Assembly (NCBI RefSeq): GCF_010974825.1
Contig: NZ_JAAILA010000030.1
Location: forward strand, 1-47,728
Direction: 5' to 3'
Source of the DNA: Aeromonas rivipollensis
Lineage (GTDB): Bacteria; Pseudomonadota; Gammaproteobacteria; Enterobacterales; Aeromonadaceae
Length of the DNA: 47,728 nt
Shown: positions 24,781 through 32,660 of the stretch, one piece after another
Layout: each line of letters begins with the position of its first letter
Numbering within the stretch: the stretch's first letter is position 1
Made by a program: the position numbers and the translations under genes
Notes under the pieces: generated by a model
What the model was told of the DNA's origin: nothing
Databases searched by the model: none
What the model saw: the letters and a program-made list of their open reading frames with translations, nothing else

Positions 24781-26094
24781 TTACAGCAGACCCCGCACCA
24801 GGATGCCGCCGATGAGCAGGGGCGCCAGCCAGCGCCAGCAGCCCATCAGCAGGGTGCGCCAGTGCGGTGCCAGCCCCTGGGGCAAGGCCCGCAGGCCCAG
24901 CTGCCAGCCCAGCAGCAGGGTGAGCGCCAGCCCGAACAGGGGCATCATCAGATTGGAAGTGATGAAGTCCAGAAGCTCGAAGATGTTCTTGCCAAACAGG
25001 GTCACCTGCGCCCAGGGGCCGAACGACAGGCTGACCGGGATGCCCCCCGCCATCACCAGGGCTGTGATCAGGCTGCAGGCAGCACGGCGCGACCAGCCCA
25101 GGCTCTCGCAGACGAAGCACTGCAGGTGCTCCAGCAGGGAGATGGAAGACGAGAGCGCCGCCACCACCAGCAGGGCGAAGAAGACCACAGCCAACCCCTG
25201 GCCGAAGGGCAGTTGCTGGAACACCGCCGGCATTGTCATGAAGGTGAGGCCGGGGCCTGAGGCGGGATCTATGCCGGTCGCCGCCAGCACGGGGAAGATC
25301 ATCAAGCCCGCCAGCACGGCGATCAGGCTCGCCAGCAGCACCACCCAGAGACTGGAGCGGCCCACCCCTTCGCTGGAGGGCAGGTAGGCGCCATAGGTGG
25401 TGTGGATGCCAAGGCCGATGGAGAGGGAGAAGAAGGCCAACCCCATGGCGTCGAGCACACCTGACATGCCGAGCTTGCTGAAGTCCGGCATCAGGAAGTG
25501 GCGCACCCCGGCCATGGCATTGGGCAGGGTGAGACCGAAGGCCACCAGCAGCAAGATCATGATGAAGAGGGCCGGCATCATCCAGCGCAGGGTGCGCTCC
25601 ACCCCCTTCTGCACCCCGCCCTGCACGAACCACCAGGTGAGGGCGGCGAACAGCAGGTGGGTCAGCACGGGCCAGAGCGGATCCCCCACATAGTCGTTGA
25701 AGCGGGCGGTCAGCGCAGCGCCATCCCCCTGTTGCAGGCTACCCGCCAGCGCCATGCCGGTGTAGCCCAGGGTCCAGCCCCCCACCACGCTGTAGAAGCT
25801 GAAGATGAGCAGGCTGCACAAGAGCCCCATGGCGCCGACCCAGCGCCAGCGCTTGCCCATCAACTCATCGAAGGCCCCCACCACCCCGCGCCGGGTCAGG
25901 CTGCCGAGCAGAGTCTCCCCCATCAGCACCGCCACCCCCAGGGTGAAGCTGAACAGCAGGAACACCAGCAGGAAGGCGCCGCCACCGTTGGCGGCAGTCA
26001 CATAGGGGAACTTCCAGATGGCGCCGAGACCGACCGCCGAACCTGCGGCGGCCAGGATATAACCGAGCCGGGATGACCATTGGGACTGCTTCAT
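24781..26094 (-). CDS. Sodium-dependent transporter, NSS/SNF family (copy 2)
   Basis: The 437-residue protein matches copy 1 in length and in nearly every motif: SSRLGYILAAAGSAVGLGAI at the N-terminus, NGGGAFLLVFLLFSFTLGVA, SFYSVVGGWTLGY, and AFFSLSIGLGIHTTYGAYLP in the TM6 region. It is an inner-membrane sodium:amino-acid symporter by family; substrate not predictable from sequence alone. The start at 26094 gives MKQSQWSSRLGY and has GGAG upstream; the longer frame to 26166 lacks support. A large dyad at 26198-26220 lies about 105 bases upstream. It stems from tandem duplication with copy 1. Confidence 0.9.
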   Translation of the reverse strand: MKQSQWSSRLGYILAAAGSAVGLGAIWKFPYVTAANGGGAFLLVFLLFSFTLGVAVLMGETLLGSLTRRGVVGAFDELMGKRWRWVGAMGLLCSLLIFSFYSVVGGWTLGYTGMALAGSLQQGDGAALTARFNDYVGDPLWPVLTHLLFAALTWWFVQGGVQKGVERTLRWMMPALFIMILLLVAFGLTLPNAMAGVRHFLMPDFSKLGMSGVLDAMGLAFFSLSIGLGIHTTYGAYLPSSEGVGRSSLWVVLLASLIAVLAGLMIFPVLAATGIDPASGPGLTFMTMPAVFQQLPFGQGLAVVFFALLVVAALSSSISLLEHLQCFVCESLGWSRRAACSLITALVMAGGIPVSLSFGPWAQVTLFGKNIFELLDFITSNLMMPLFGLALTLLLGWQLGLRALPQGLAPHWRTLLMGCWRWLAPLLIGGILVRGLL

Positions 26095-26197
26095 GGGAAC
26101 TCCAATCGAGGGGCCCGCCAGCGGGGCCCGAGAAATGGCGCTCAGAGTACGCCCGGGGGCGCGCAATCACTCGGCGAATATCCGTCTTAAAACTGCC

Positions 26198-26220
26198 TTA
26201 TTGGCACAAGTTGCCAATAA
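26198..26220. promoter_or_regulatory. Perfect 9-bp-arm dyad upstream of NSS copy 2
   Basis: Arms TTATTGGCA and TGCCAATAA are separated by CAAGT. It is AT-rich and lies between the NSS copy 2 start and the terminator of the oxygenase gene, so it is a candidate operator for the transporter. A looser ATTGG...CAAT arrangement occurs upstream of copy 1 near 24620-24632. Confidence 0.5.
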
Positions 26221-26250
26221 AATTCGGATAACCAACCAATCGTGCCACAA

Positions 26251-26280
26251 AATAAAAACCGGAGCGTTTTTGCTCCGGTT
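26251..26280 (-). terminator. Terminator after 2OG oxygenase gene
   Basis: Minus strand: AACCGGAGC, six-base loop, GCTCCGGTT followed by a TTTTATTTTG tract. It lies 29 bases past the stop codon of the oxygenase gene. Confidence 0.85.
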
Positions 26281-26308
26281 CTTGCTGTCATGAGTGTGGG
26301 TTTTGGGA

Positions 26309-27148
26309 CTAGATGACCCCCAGCTCCCGCAGCCGCTCCATCAGGTAGCTTTGGGCTGTGTGACGCTCGGAGAGCACCACGTCCGGGCGCGGGTGCAGGA
26401 AGAGCGGCAAGGAGATGCGGGACTTGCTGACGCTGCCGCCGGTCGGGTTGATGACGCGGTGGGTGGTGGAGGGGTAATAGCCGTGGGAGGCCTCCTGCAG
26501 CATGTCACCTATGTTGATGATGAGAGTGCCAAAGTCGCAGGGCACGTCCATCCACTCCCCGTCAGAGCCCTTCACCTGCAGGCCGGGCTCGCTCGCGGCG
26601 GGCAAAATGGTCAGCAGGTTGATGTCTTCATGGGCCGCGGCGCGGATGGCCCCCGGCGCTTCGGTGCCGTCGAACGGCGGATAGTGCAGCACCCGCAGCA
26701 GGGTCTTCTGGCTCTCTTCAATCATGGAGGAGAGCGGGCAGCTGTAGTGGGCGGCGATGTCGGCCGGGGTGTATTGCTCCACCCAGGAGAGCAGCTCGGC
26801 GGCCAGATCGTTGGCGAGGCGGTAGTACTCCATCGCCTGCGCCCTCAGCTCTTCCGGCATCTGGCCCCAGGGGTAGAGGTGGAAGTACTCCTTGATGTCC
26901 TTCTGGGTGTTGCCCTTGGCCACCTCGGACACCGAGGGCGGGAAGTAGCCGTCCTGGGTCTCGCGGTTGAACAGGAAATCCTGCTTCTGCTCGCTCATGA
27001 AGAAGCGATACCAGTTGTCATAGATGGACTGCACCAGCTCCTTCGGGATGGGGTGATGGGTCAGCACCCCGAAGCCGGTGGTGCGCAGGGATTCGGTGAA
27101 GCGCTCGGCCGCGTCGGGGGAGCGATAATCGACGGTCAGGACTTTCAT
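26309..27148 (-). CDS. 2-oxoglutarate/Fe(II) oxygenase, isopenicillin N synthase-like
   Basis: The 279-residue product belongs to the IPNS-like oxygenases. The iron ligands are His173 and Asp175 (AAHEDINLLT) and His230 (STTHRVINP), and Arg244 in SRISLPLF should bind the 2-oxoglutarate carboxylate. An N-terminal DIOX_N-like domain covers about 1-110. Bacterial members of this type oxidise small molecules; the substrate here is unknown. It is alone on the minus strand with a good terminator. Confidence 0.9.
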   Translation of the reverse strand: MKVLTVDYRSPDAAERFTESLRTTGFGVLTHHPIPKELVQSIYDNWYRFFMSEQKQDFLFNRETQDGYFPPSVSEVAKGNTQKDIKEYFHLYPWGQMPEELRAQAMEYYRLANDLAAELLSWVEQYTPADIAAHYSCPLSSMIEESQKTLLRVLHYPPFDGTEAPGAIRAAAHEDINLLTILPAASEPGLQVKGSDGEWMDVPCDFGTLIINIGDMLQEASHGYYPSTTHRVINPTGGSVSKSRISLPLFLHPRPDVVLSERHTAQSYLMERLRELGVI

Positions 27149-27346
27149 TGTTTTTGTTACGTGCCAGTTAAAAGTAGGCGCAGTTTACCCTGCCTCCCCC
27201 GGCAAGAAAAGGTCGCCGGAAGCCCGTTCACAACGGCTTGAAAATAGTGATAAAAACATCATGATACGGCCCCCTCGCCCGGTGCTTGTCCCGGGCGGGC
27301 TTCCTCTTCTAGAATGCCCCACCATCCTTGCTGTCGGAGCCCCTTC

Positions 27347-27910
27347 ATGTCCCCCAAGATCCTGCTGTTGACCCTCCCCCTGCTGCTCGCCGGGTGCAGC
27401 TCCCTGTCGGAGGAGGAGTGCCGCGCCATGAGCTGGTACAACCAGGGCTATCAGGACGGGGAGCAGGGCAAGACCCGGACGGCCACCCGTGACTACAAGC
27501 AGACCTGCGGGGAGTACGGCCTCAGGGTGGACGAAGACGAGTGGCAGCGCGGCTACGCCAAGGGGCTCGAGCTCTATTGCATCCCGGAGCTTGCCTACAG
27601 CAAGGGGCGGGAGGGGAACGAATACCTGGGGGTCTGCCCCAACGACACCAGCTTCCTCACCCAGTTCGAGCGCGGCCGCAAGGAGTTCCTGCTGGAGCAG
27701 CGCCTCGGCGAGCTGCAACAGGAGCTGGAGCGCACCGAGCGGACCATCTATCAGCTGGATCAGCAGATCCGGGGCGAGAGCGACAGCAAGCAGCGGGACT
27801 ACTACCGGGCCCAGCGCGAGCGCGCCATCCGCCACTACGAGGGGGTACGCCGTGACTACAACCGGATCCGCTTCCCGGACCGGGTGATCCAGTTCTCCTT
27901 CGGGAGCTGA
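27347..27910 (+). CDS. DUF2799 lipoprotein
   Basis: The 187-residue product has a lipoprotein signal (ILLLTLPLLLAGCSS, Cys17). The DUF2799 pattern follows: EEECRAMSWYNQGYQDGEQG, CGEYGLRVDEDEWQRGYAKGLELYC and a third YxxGREGN...GVCPND block, with paired cysteines. After about residue 105 a long charged coiled coil follows (LLEQRLGELQQELERTERTI). The family's function is unknown; location is a membrane-anchored periplasmic protein. The start at 27347 has GGAG seven bases upstream. A terminator lies right behind it. Confidence 0.88.
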   Translation: MSPKILLLTLPLLLAGCSSLSEEECRAMSWYNQGYQDGEQGKTRTATRDYKQTCGEYGLRVDEDEWQRGYAKGLELYCIPELAYSKGREGNEYLGVCPNDTSFLTQFERGRKEFLLEQRLGELQQELERTERTIYQLDQQIRGESDSKQRDYYRAQRERAIRHYEGVRRDYNRIRFPDRVIQFSFGS

Positions 27911-27915
27911 CAAAC

Positions 27916-27937
27916 AAGGGGCCGCACTGGCCCCTTT
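27916..27937 (+). terminator. Terminator after DUF2799 gene
   Basis: Stem AAGGGGCC/GGCCCCTT with a five-base loop and a short TTTCTGTT tail begins five bases after the stop codon. It also lies at the end of the convergent HAD gene. Confidence 0.65.
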
Positions 27938-27947
27938 CTGTTGCCGC

Positions 27948-28769
27948 TCAGGAGGGCAGGACCCAGCGCTGCAGCGCCAGCGCTATGCCGTCTTCGTTGT
28001 GATCGGCGGTGACCCTGTCCGCATGGGCCTGGATCTGGGGCGCCGCGTTGCCCATGGCCACCGCCAGCCCCACCTGCTCGAACATGCTGATGTCGTTGTT
28101 GTTGTCGCCAAAGGCCACCACTTTCTCCATCGCTATCCCCTCGCTCGCCGCCCACTGGGCCAGCCGGTTGCCCTTGCTGCACCCGGGCTGCACCAGCTCC
28201 ACCGCATAGGGCGCCGCCCAGTCCTGGGTGAAGGGCAGTTTCTGCACCACCTCCCCCACGAAGCGGTGCAGCAGGCCGGGATCCTGATTGAACAGCTCCA
28301 GCTTCCAGATGGGCTTTTGCAGCCAGCTGTCGATATCCTCGGCGGGCAGCAGGGAGACCTTGAGGTGATCCGGCTGGTTCGCCGACCAGCGCCGCATCCG
28401 GCCCACATGCTCCTCGCAGCCGAGATAGCCTATGCCCCCGTCCAGGTGGAACAGGGCGCCCATCTGTTGCGCCTGCACCTCGGCCAGCAGGGCGGTCAGC
28501 GGCGCCACCGCCAGGGGATCCCCGGCCAGGATCCTGCCTTGAGCCGGATCATAGAGGTAGGCGCCGTTGCTGCAGATGAGGGGGGTGTCGAGGGCCAGCT
28601 CGTGATGGAAGGGACGGGCCGTCATGAAGTGGCGGCCCGTCACCAGCAGCACCTTGATGCCGTGGGCGCGGGCCTGGGCCAGGGCGGCCCGGGTCGCGGA
28701 CGAGATCTTGTGATCCCGGGTCAGCAGGGTACCGTCCATATCCAAAGCAATGGCCTGAAAACGACTCAT
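27948..28769 (-). CDS. Cof-type HAD-IIB sugar phosphatase
   Basis: The 273-residue product is a haloacid-dehalogenase hydrolase of the Cof/YidA group. Motif I is ALDMDGTLL with nucleophile Asp10 and acid/base Asp12, motif II is LLVTGR near residue 44, motif III lysine is in GCSKGNRL (about 199), and motif IV is GDNNNDISMF (about 222). It dephosphorylates sugar phosphates or similar in the cytoplasm; the physiological substrate is not known. GGAGGTGAT sits ideally upstream of the ATG at 28769. Immediately upstream lies a remnant carrying a second copy of the same ribosome binding site and first ten codons; its stop overlaps this start (ATGA). Confidence 0.92.
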   Translation of the reverse strand: MSRFQAIALDMDGTLLTRDHKISSATRAALAQARAHGIKVLLVTGRHFMTARPFHHELALDTPLICSNGAYLYDPAQGRILAGDPLAVAPLTALLAEVQAQQMGALFHLDGGIGYLGCEEHVGRMRRWSANQPDHLKVSLLPAEDIDSWLQKPIWKLELFNQDPGLLHRFVGEVVQKLPFTQDWAAPYAVELVQPGCSKGNRLAQWAASEGIAMEKVVAFGDNNNDISMFEQVGLAVAMGNAAPQIQAHADRVTADHNEDGIALALQRWVLPS

Positions 28770-28857
28770 ATCACCTCCAAGAATGTCGAAACGAATACGG
28801 CACCGTACAATCCCGCGTCCAGCGCAATGGCTTGATAATGACTCATATCACCTCCAA
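28766..28857 (-). pseudogene. Remnant of a duplicated HAD gene 5' end
   Basis: On the minus strand the block 28818-28857 matches the start region of the HAD gene (28741-28780) at 35 of 40 positions, including GGAGGTGAT, the ATG and ten codons (MSHYQAIALD against MSRFQAIALD). The frame then departs and ends after 26 codons, with its TGA overlapping the ATG of the intact gene. This is what a tandem gene pair leaves after recombination or decay has removed most of one copy. It could still be translated as a 26-residue leader coupled to the HAD gene. Confidence 0.8.
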
Positions 28858-29012
28858 AGACTGTGTATCGCGGGGCGCATGATGAAGGCCTGTGCTGGCC
28901 AGGTTCGCCGGGCGATGGGGTAAAAGGGGACAAAGAGCCATACCGTCCCAAACTCGGCGCCGGGATGCAAGCCCCGCCTGCCACCCCGGCGCCGATCTGT
29001 GATCCAGCCGCC

Positions 29013-30251
29013 TCAGCCCTGCTCGACGCAGGCGGCCACAGCACTTCGTCTGTCCGCCCGTCTGCGCAACCCGTAGAAACCGAGGGCGCAAATCACGCCG
29101 CAAAGCGCTGCCAGATAGAAGGGCCACTCGGTGCCTGCCAGCAGCGCCAGGCTGCCCAGCACCACCGCCAGGATCTCGCTGCCCACCGCCAGGCCGCGGT
29201 AGATCCCCATCGCCTGCCCCTGCTGGCTGGCATGGCTGCGGTTGGAGATGGCCACCGAGGTGGCAAGCTCCCCCAGGCTCATGCCGATGCCGGCCGGAAT
29301 GAAGGTGAGCGCCAGCCCCCACCACTGGGTCGGCAGAATGAACATCAGCATGCCCGCCGCCATCACCAGATGCCCGACTATGCCAAGGGAGCTGCCGCGC
29401 CAGTGGCGGGCAAGCTGCTCCCCCAGCCAGGAACCCAGCATCATGGGCACGCTCACCAGCACGGCGGCCTGCGCCAGCTGCACCGGACCCCAGGCCAGCC
29501 GCTCCACCAACCAGACGTTGAAGTAGGTGAAGTAGAGCTGCACGGCCCCGTAGCTGAGCAGGGTCAGCACAAAGTAGGGCAGCAGGCGAGGTTGCAGCAG
29601 CAGTTGGCGGGTCGAGAGGGAGGCCAGCTCCTGCTCGGCGGGCACCGGCGGCCGGTTGGGCAGCAGCCAGAGCACCAGCAGCAGGTTGCCCACCGTCATG
29701 GCCACCGCCAGCCAGGCCGCCAGGCTGTAATCCCCGGACACCACGGCGGCATAGCCCCCTATCATGGGGCCCAGCACCCAGCCCAGGTTCATGCCGATGT
29801 TGATGCGGGCGAAGTTGCGCGCCTTGGTCCTGGTGGTGCTCATGTCCGCCGCCATCGCCTGCACTATGGCGATGTCGCCGTTGAAGAAGCCCTCCACCAC
29901 CCGGCTCAGCAGCAAGAGCGGCAGGGAGCGCCAGGCGATCCCCAGGGCCATCAGCACATAACCCGCCAGCACCCCGACCAGGCAGAGGGTCAGCACCGGC
30001 TTGCGACCATGACGATCCGACAGCTTGCCCAGCCAGGGGGCCCCCAGCAGTTGAAACAGCGGATAGAGCCCCATGATGACCCCGAGCCACAGCTTGCGAC
30101 TCCAGTCAGACGCTTGTGGCGTCAACATGCCCTGGGCCGGATCCAGCATCAGCGGCGCCAGCACAGGTGAGGGCAGACTGAAGCCCGCCACCGCCAGGGT
30201 CACCGTCATCACCAATACCCAGAGGGTCGCCTGTCCCTTGATCCCTTCCAT
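29013..30251 (-). CDS. MFS transporter, Bcr/Tet-type drug exporter
   Basis: The 412-residue inner-membrane protein has about 12 membrane segments. Motif A reads GKLSDRHGRKP between TM2 and TM3, and the antiporter motif region GWVLGPMIGGY is in TM5, so it is probably a proton-driven exporter of the TetA/Bcr type. N-terminal VTLAVAGFSLPSPVLAPLML is TM1. Substrate unknown. It is divergent from a SufR-like regulator (start 30434), with AT-rich inverted repeats in between, making it a likely target. Start supported by AAGG upstream of the ATG. Confidence 0.88.
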   Translation of the reverse strand: MEGIKGQATLWVLVMTVTLAVAGFSLPSPVLAPLMLDPAQGMLTPQASDWSRKLWLGVIMGLYPLFQLLGAPWLGKLSDRHGRKPVLTLCLVGVLAGYVLMALGIAWRSLPLLLLSRVVEGFFNGDIAIVQAMAADMSTTRTKARNFARINIGMNLGWVLGPMIGGYAAVVSGDYSLAAWLAVAMTVGNLLLVLWLLPNRPPVPAEQELASLSTRQLLLQPRLLPYFVLTLLSYGAVQLYFTYFNVWLVERLAWGPVQLAQAAVLVSVPMMLGSWLGEQLARHWRGSSLGIVGHLVMAAGMLMFILPTQWWGLALTFIPAGIGMSLGELATSVAISNRSHASQQGQAMGIYRGLAVGSEILAVVLGSLALLAGTEWPFYLAALCGVICALGFYGLRRRADRRSAVAACVEQG

Positions 30252-30262
30252 CCTTGCCTCAT

Positions 30263-30286
30263 TAAATAAAGTTATTGGTTTATTTA
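30263..30286. promoter_or_regulatory. AT-rich dyad between MFS and SufR-like genes
   Basis: Arms TAAATAAA and TTTATTTA are perfect, with the eight-base centre GTTATTGG. A looser version (TAAGTAAA ... TTTAAAT) follows at about 30308-30332. The first begins 12 bases upstream of the MFS start codon, where a repressor would block transcription or leader clearance. Confidence 0.6.
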
Positions 30287-30433
30287 TACTGCGAAGAGAA
30301 CGGCATTAAGTAAAGTGAATTATTGATTTAAATGAGGCCGCTGCCCATAATGACCCTATCAACGCCAGTGCCGCCCTGGCTTTCCCGCAGCGAACGCCTG
30401 TCGAGAACCCGAGCCGACAACCGGAGCCACCCC

Positions 30434-31057
30434 ATGAACGCCAGTACCGACAAGATCCTCCATCTGCTGAAGACTCAGGGCCCCCAGAGTGCCGCCGCGC
30501 TGGGGGAGCAGTTGCAGATGACCTCCATGGGCGCCCGCCAGCATCTGACGGCGCTGGAGGCAGACGGCTGGGTGGGCTTTAGCGACGAGGCGCGGGGCCG
30601 AGGTCGCCCGATACGGCTCTGGCACCTGACAGAGCAGGCCTGGCAGCGCTTCCCCGACACCCACAGCGAGCTGACCCTGCAGCTTATCGACGACGTGCAG
30701 CAGCTGTTTGGCGAGAGCGGCCTGGATCAACTGATAGCGCGGCGGGAGCAGCAGATGCTGAGCCGTTATCAGGCCAGACTGACCCAGCCGGCGCTGGCGG
30801 ATCGGCTGACCGCGCTCAAGGATCTGCGCAGCCGGGAAGGCTATATGGCGGACATGAGCCAGGAGGAGGATGGCAGCTGGTTATGGTGGGAGAGTCACTG
30901 CCCCATCTGCGCCGCGGCGCGGGCCTGCCGGGGCTTTTGCCGCAGCGAGCTGGCGCTGTTTCGCCAGTTGCTGGCACCGGCCGGGGTGGAGCGGGAGCAA
31001 TACCTGCTGGACGGGGACAGGCGCTGCCTCTATCGCATCCGGCCGCCGCAGGCCTGA
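30434..31057 (+). CDS. SufR-like HTH regulator with cysteine cluster
   Basis: The 207-residue product has an N-terminal winged helix (about 5-65; QSAAALGEQLQMTSMGARQH) and a C-terminal domain whose cysteine arrangement matches SufR, the Fe-S-cluster-sensing repressor of cyanobacteria and others: Cys156 in SHCPIC, Cys169 in RGFCRSELALF, Cys198 in LLDGDRRCLYRI. The Cys156-X12-Cys169 spacing is that of SufR. Two extra cysteines (159, 165) lie between. The fourth SufR cysteine is absent, replaced near Gly184. It may bind a [4Fe-4S] or [2Fe-2S] cluster and sense oxidants or iron. No suf operon is nearby; the divergent MFS gene is the apparent target. The start at 30434 has GGAG seven bases upstream. 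Confidence 0.8.
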   Translation: MNASTDKILHLLKTQGPQSAAALGEQLQMTSMGARQHLTALEADGWVGFSDEARGRGRPIRLWHLTEQAWQRFPDTHSELTLQLIDDVQQLFGESGLDQLIARREQQMLSRYQARLTQPALADRLTALKDLRSREGYMADMSQEEDGSWLWWESHCPICAAARACRGFCRSELALFRQLLAPAGVEREQYLLDGDRRCLYRIRPPQA

Positions 31058-31076
31058 GGATGCCGGAGCGCAAAAA

Positions 31077-31110
31077 CAACAAAGCAGGCGCCGGGATGCC
31101 TGCTTTGTTG
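31077..31110. terminator. Perfect 13-bp hairpin after SufR-like gene
   Basis: Arms CAACAAAGCAGGC and GCCTGCTTTGTTG with an eight-base loop lie 20 bases after the stop codon. No T tract follows. The rest of the 310-base gap up to 31300 holds nothing I can identify. Confidence 0.5.
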
Positions 31111-31300
31111 CCTTCGGGGAGGGGATGCTCTCGTTCCAGCCCGTCGTTTCCCGATAAGGTCGGACGGCTGATGGGGTTGTTGACCCGGTAAGGTCCTTCA
31201 CCACAGAGGCCTGGTTGGGCATCTGTCTTGCCACCGGAAGATGAAACCATGGTACTCCTGCCGGTGCGGTGAGTGGTTGTGAAGTAGTAGGTATTTTCAG

Positions 31301-31329
31301 TTGTTTTTGCAATAGTTCACCCTTAATCT
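31301..31329 (+). promoter_or_regulatory. Promoter of the Lrp/AsnC-type gene
   Basis: A -35-like TTGTTT (31301-31306) and a -10-like TAATCT (31324-31329) are separated by exactly 17 bases, 39 bases before the start codon. Confidence 0.5.
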
Positions 31330-31367
31330 AGGAAAAGTGAATCAGTAATTGCAATGAGGAACGGAGA

Positions 31368-31844
31368 ATGCTGAAACTTGATCGCATAGACAGGCATATT
31401 CTGGAGTTGATGCAGGAGAATGGCCGCATCAGCAACCTGGAGCTGGCCGAACTGGTCGGGCTCTCCCCCTCTCCCTGCTCGCGCCGGGTCAAGGCGCTGG
31501 AGGATGCCGGTCTCATCGATACCCACGTCACCCTGCTCAACGCCCGCCAGCTGGGGCTCACCCTCACCGCCTACATTCACATCTCCATGGACAGGCACAC
31601 CCCGGAGCGGTTCGAAAACTTCGATCGGGCCATCCAGGATCTGCCAGAGGTGCTCGAATGCGACCTCATCACCGGCAACGACGCCGACTACCAGCTCAAG
31701 GTGGTGGTGCGGGATATGGAGCACTACCAGCACTTCCTGCTGGACAAGCTGACCCACATCTCCGGCGTGACCGGGGTGCGCTCCAGCTTCGTGCTGCGCC
31801 GCATCAAGCACAAGACGGCGCTGCCCCTCAACCACCTGGGCTGA
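31368..31844 (+). CDS. Lrp/AsnC family transcriptional regulator
   Basis: The 158-residue product has the Lrp helix-turn-helix at the N-terminus (LDRIDRHILELMQENGRISNLELAELVGLSPSPCSRRV split over residues 4-41, with recognition helix SPSPCSRRVKALE) and a RAM amino-acid-binding domain from about residue 65, with the GNDADYQLKVVVRD strand that contacts the ligand in Lrp. Such proteins respond to amino acids as octamers or dimers. GGAG precedes the ATG. It is a single gene with its own promoter and terminator; the target is not evident from neighbours. Confidence 0.93.
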   Translation: MLKLDRIDRHILELMQENGRISNLELAELVGLSPSPCSRRVKALEDAGLIDTHVTLLNARQLGLTLTAYIHISMDRHTPERFENFDRAIQDLPEVLECDLITGNDADYQLKVVVRDMEHYQHFLLDKLTHISGVTGVRSSFVLRRIKHKTALPLNHLG

Positions 31845-31884
31845 CAGCCCGGCCCCCGGGCTGAGGGCCAGAGGCGCAAAAAGC

Positions 31885-31909
31885 AAGAGGAGGCCCAGGC
31901 CTCCTCTTT
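31885..31909 (+). terminator. Terminator after Lrp/AsnC gene
   Basis: Stem AAGAGGAGGCC/GGCCTCCTCTT with a two-base centre and a short T run, 40 bases after the stop codon. Confidence 0.75.
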
Positions 31910-31938
31910 GTCGTCTCTGATGTCAGGGAATGACAGGG

Positions 31939-32256
31939 TCAGACACCGACCTGGCTGACGTCCTGCACCTGCAACAGCCAGCCGGCCTGCTCCTGCTGGG
32001 GTTCACCGCTCAGTCGCAACCGCTCGCCCTCTGACACCCACTGCCCCTCGGGCAGGGAGACCAGCAGACTCTCGCTGCCGTTGTCGAACACCCAGCGATC
32101 TTCGCCGAGCGACTCAATCAGATAACCTTCCATCTCCACTCTGGACTCGGCTTGCCAGGACGGCGCAACGGAATCACGGCTCTCGATGAAATCCCCCTGA
32201 ACACCAAAACTGGCCAGCCCCCACAGAATGGAGAGCCCGACGATGGATGACTGCAT
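31939..32256 (-). CDS. Small exported protein, possible OB-fold
   Basis: The 105-residue product has a signal peptide (MQSSIVGLSILWGLASFGVQG). The mature part shows alternating strands (VEMEGYLIESLGEDRWVFDN, SLLVSLPEGQW, RLRLSGEPQQ) in the pattern of the short bacterial OB-fold proteins of the YgiW/YdeI group, which are periplasmic stress proteins. The similarity is by pattern only. AGAGGAG upstream fixes the start. It is a separate small gene; no partner evident. Confidence 0.6.
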   Translation of the reverse strand: MQSSIVGLSILWGLASFGVQGDFIESRDSVAPSWQAESRVEMEGYLIESLGEDRWVFDNGSESLLVSLPEGQWVSEGERLRLSGEPQQEQAGWLLQVQDVSQVGV

Positions 32257-32347
32257 CTCTCTCTCCTCTCATGAAACTGTGGGGCCAGTATGGAAAGGGA
32301 AGCATGAGTGCACCATGAACAAGGCCGCAAAGTGCAGGCGAGATCGC

Positions 32348-32373
32348 GAAAAAAACCGGCCAAGGGGCCGGTT
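32348..32373 (-). terminator. Terminator after small lipoprotein gene
   Basis: Minus strand: AACCGGCC-CCTT-GGCCGGTT followed by a run of T. It lies 28 bases after the stop codon of the 76-residue lipoprotein. Confidence 0.8.
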
Positions 32374-32400
32374 GTGTCATTTTATGGCGTCTGGATCACA

Positions 32401-32631
32401 CTATTTGGCGGCTTCCTCTGCCATTCGAACCGCCCTTGGCTTATTCGTCCACATGGCCAAACCGCGGTGATCCGCGCAGATCCCCTCGTCAGTGACGGCC
32501 CGAACCCGGACGCCATCCTTGCAGAGGGCCTGCCAGGCATCCGCATCGTCGATCTGCAACTCGGATGGGGAGTGAGGGCCACCGGCGCAGCTACTTAGCA
32601 GCAGAGCAAACAGGGGTAACCAGGGTTTCAT
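32401..32631 (-). CDS. Small putative lipoprotein
   Basis: The 76-residue product has a lipoprotein signal (MKPWLPLFALLLSSCAGG, Cys15). The mature part is short, with two more cysteines (ALCKDG and GICADH) that could form a disulfide. I do not recognise a family. GGAG sits upstream of the ATG, and a terminator follows, so it looks like a real gene. It is 29 bases downstream of the OhrR-like gene and may be expressed with it. Confidence 0.65.
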   Translation of the reverse strand: MKPWLPLFALLLSSCAGGPHSPSELQIDDADAWQALCKDGVRVRAVTDEGICADHRGLAMWTNKPRAVRMAEEAAK

Positions 32632-32660
32632 CGGATGGCTCCAGACAAGGGGAAGAGGAT

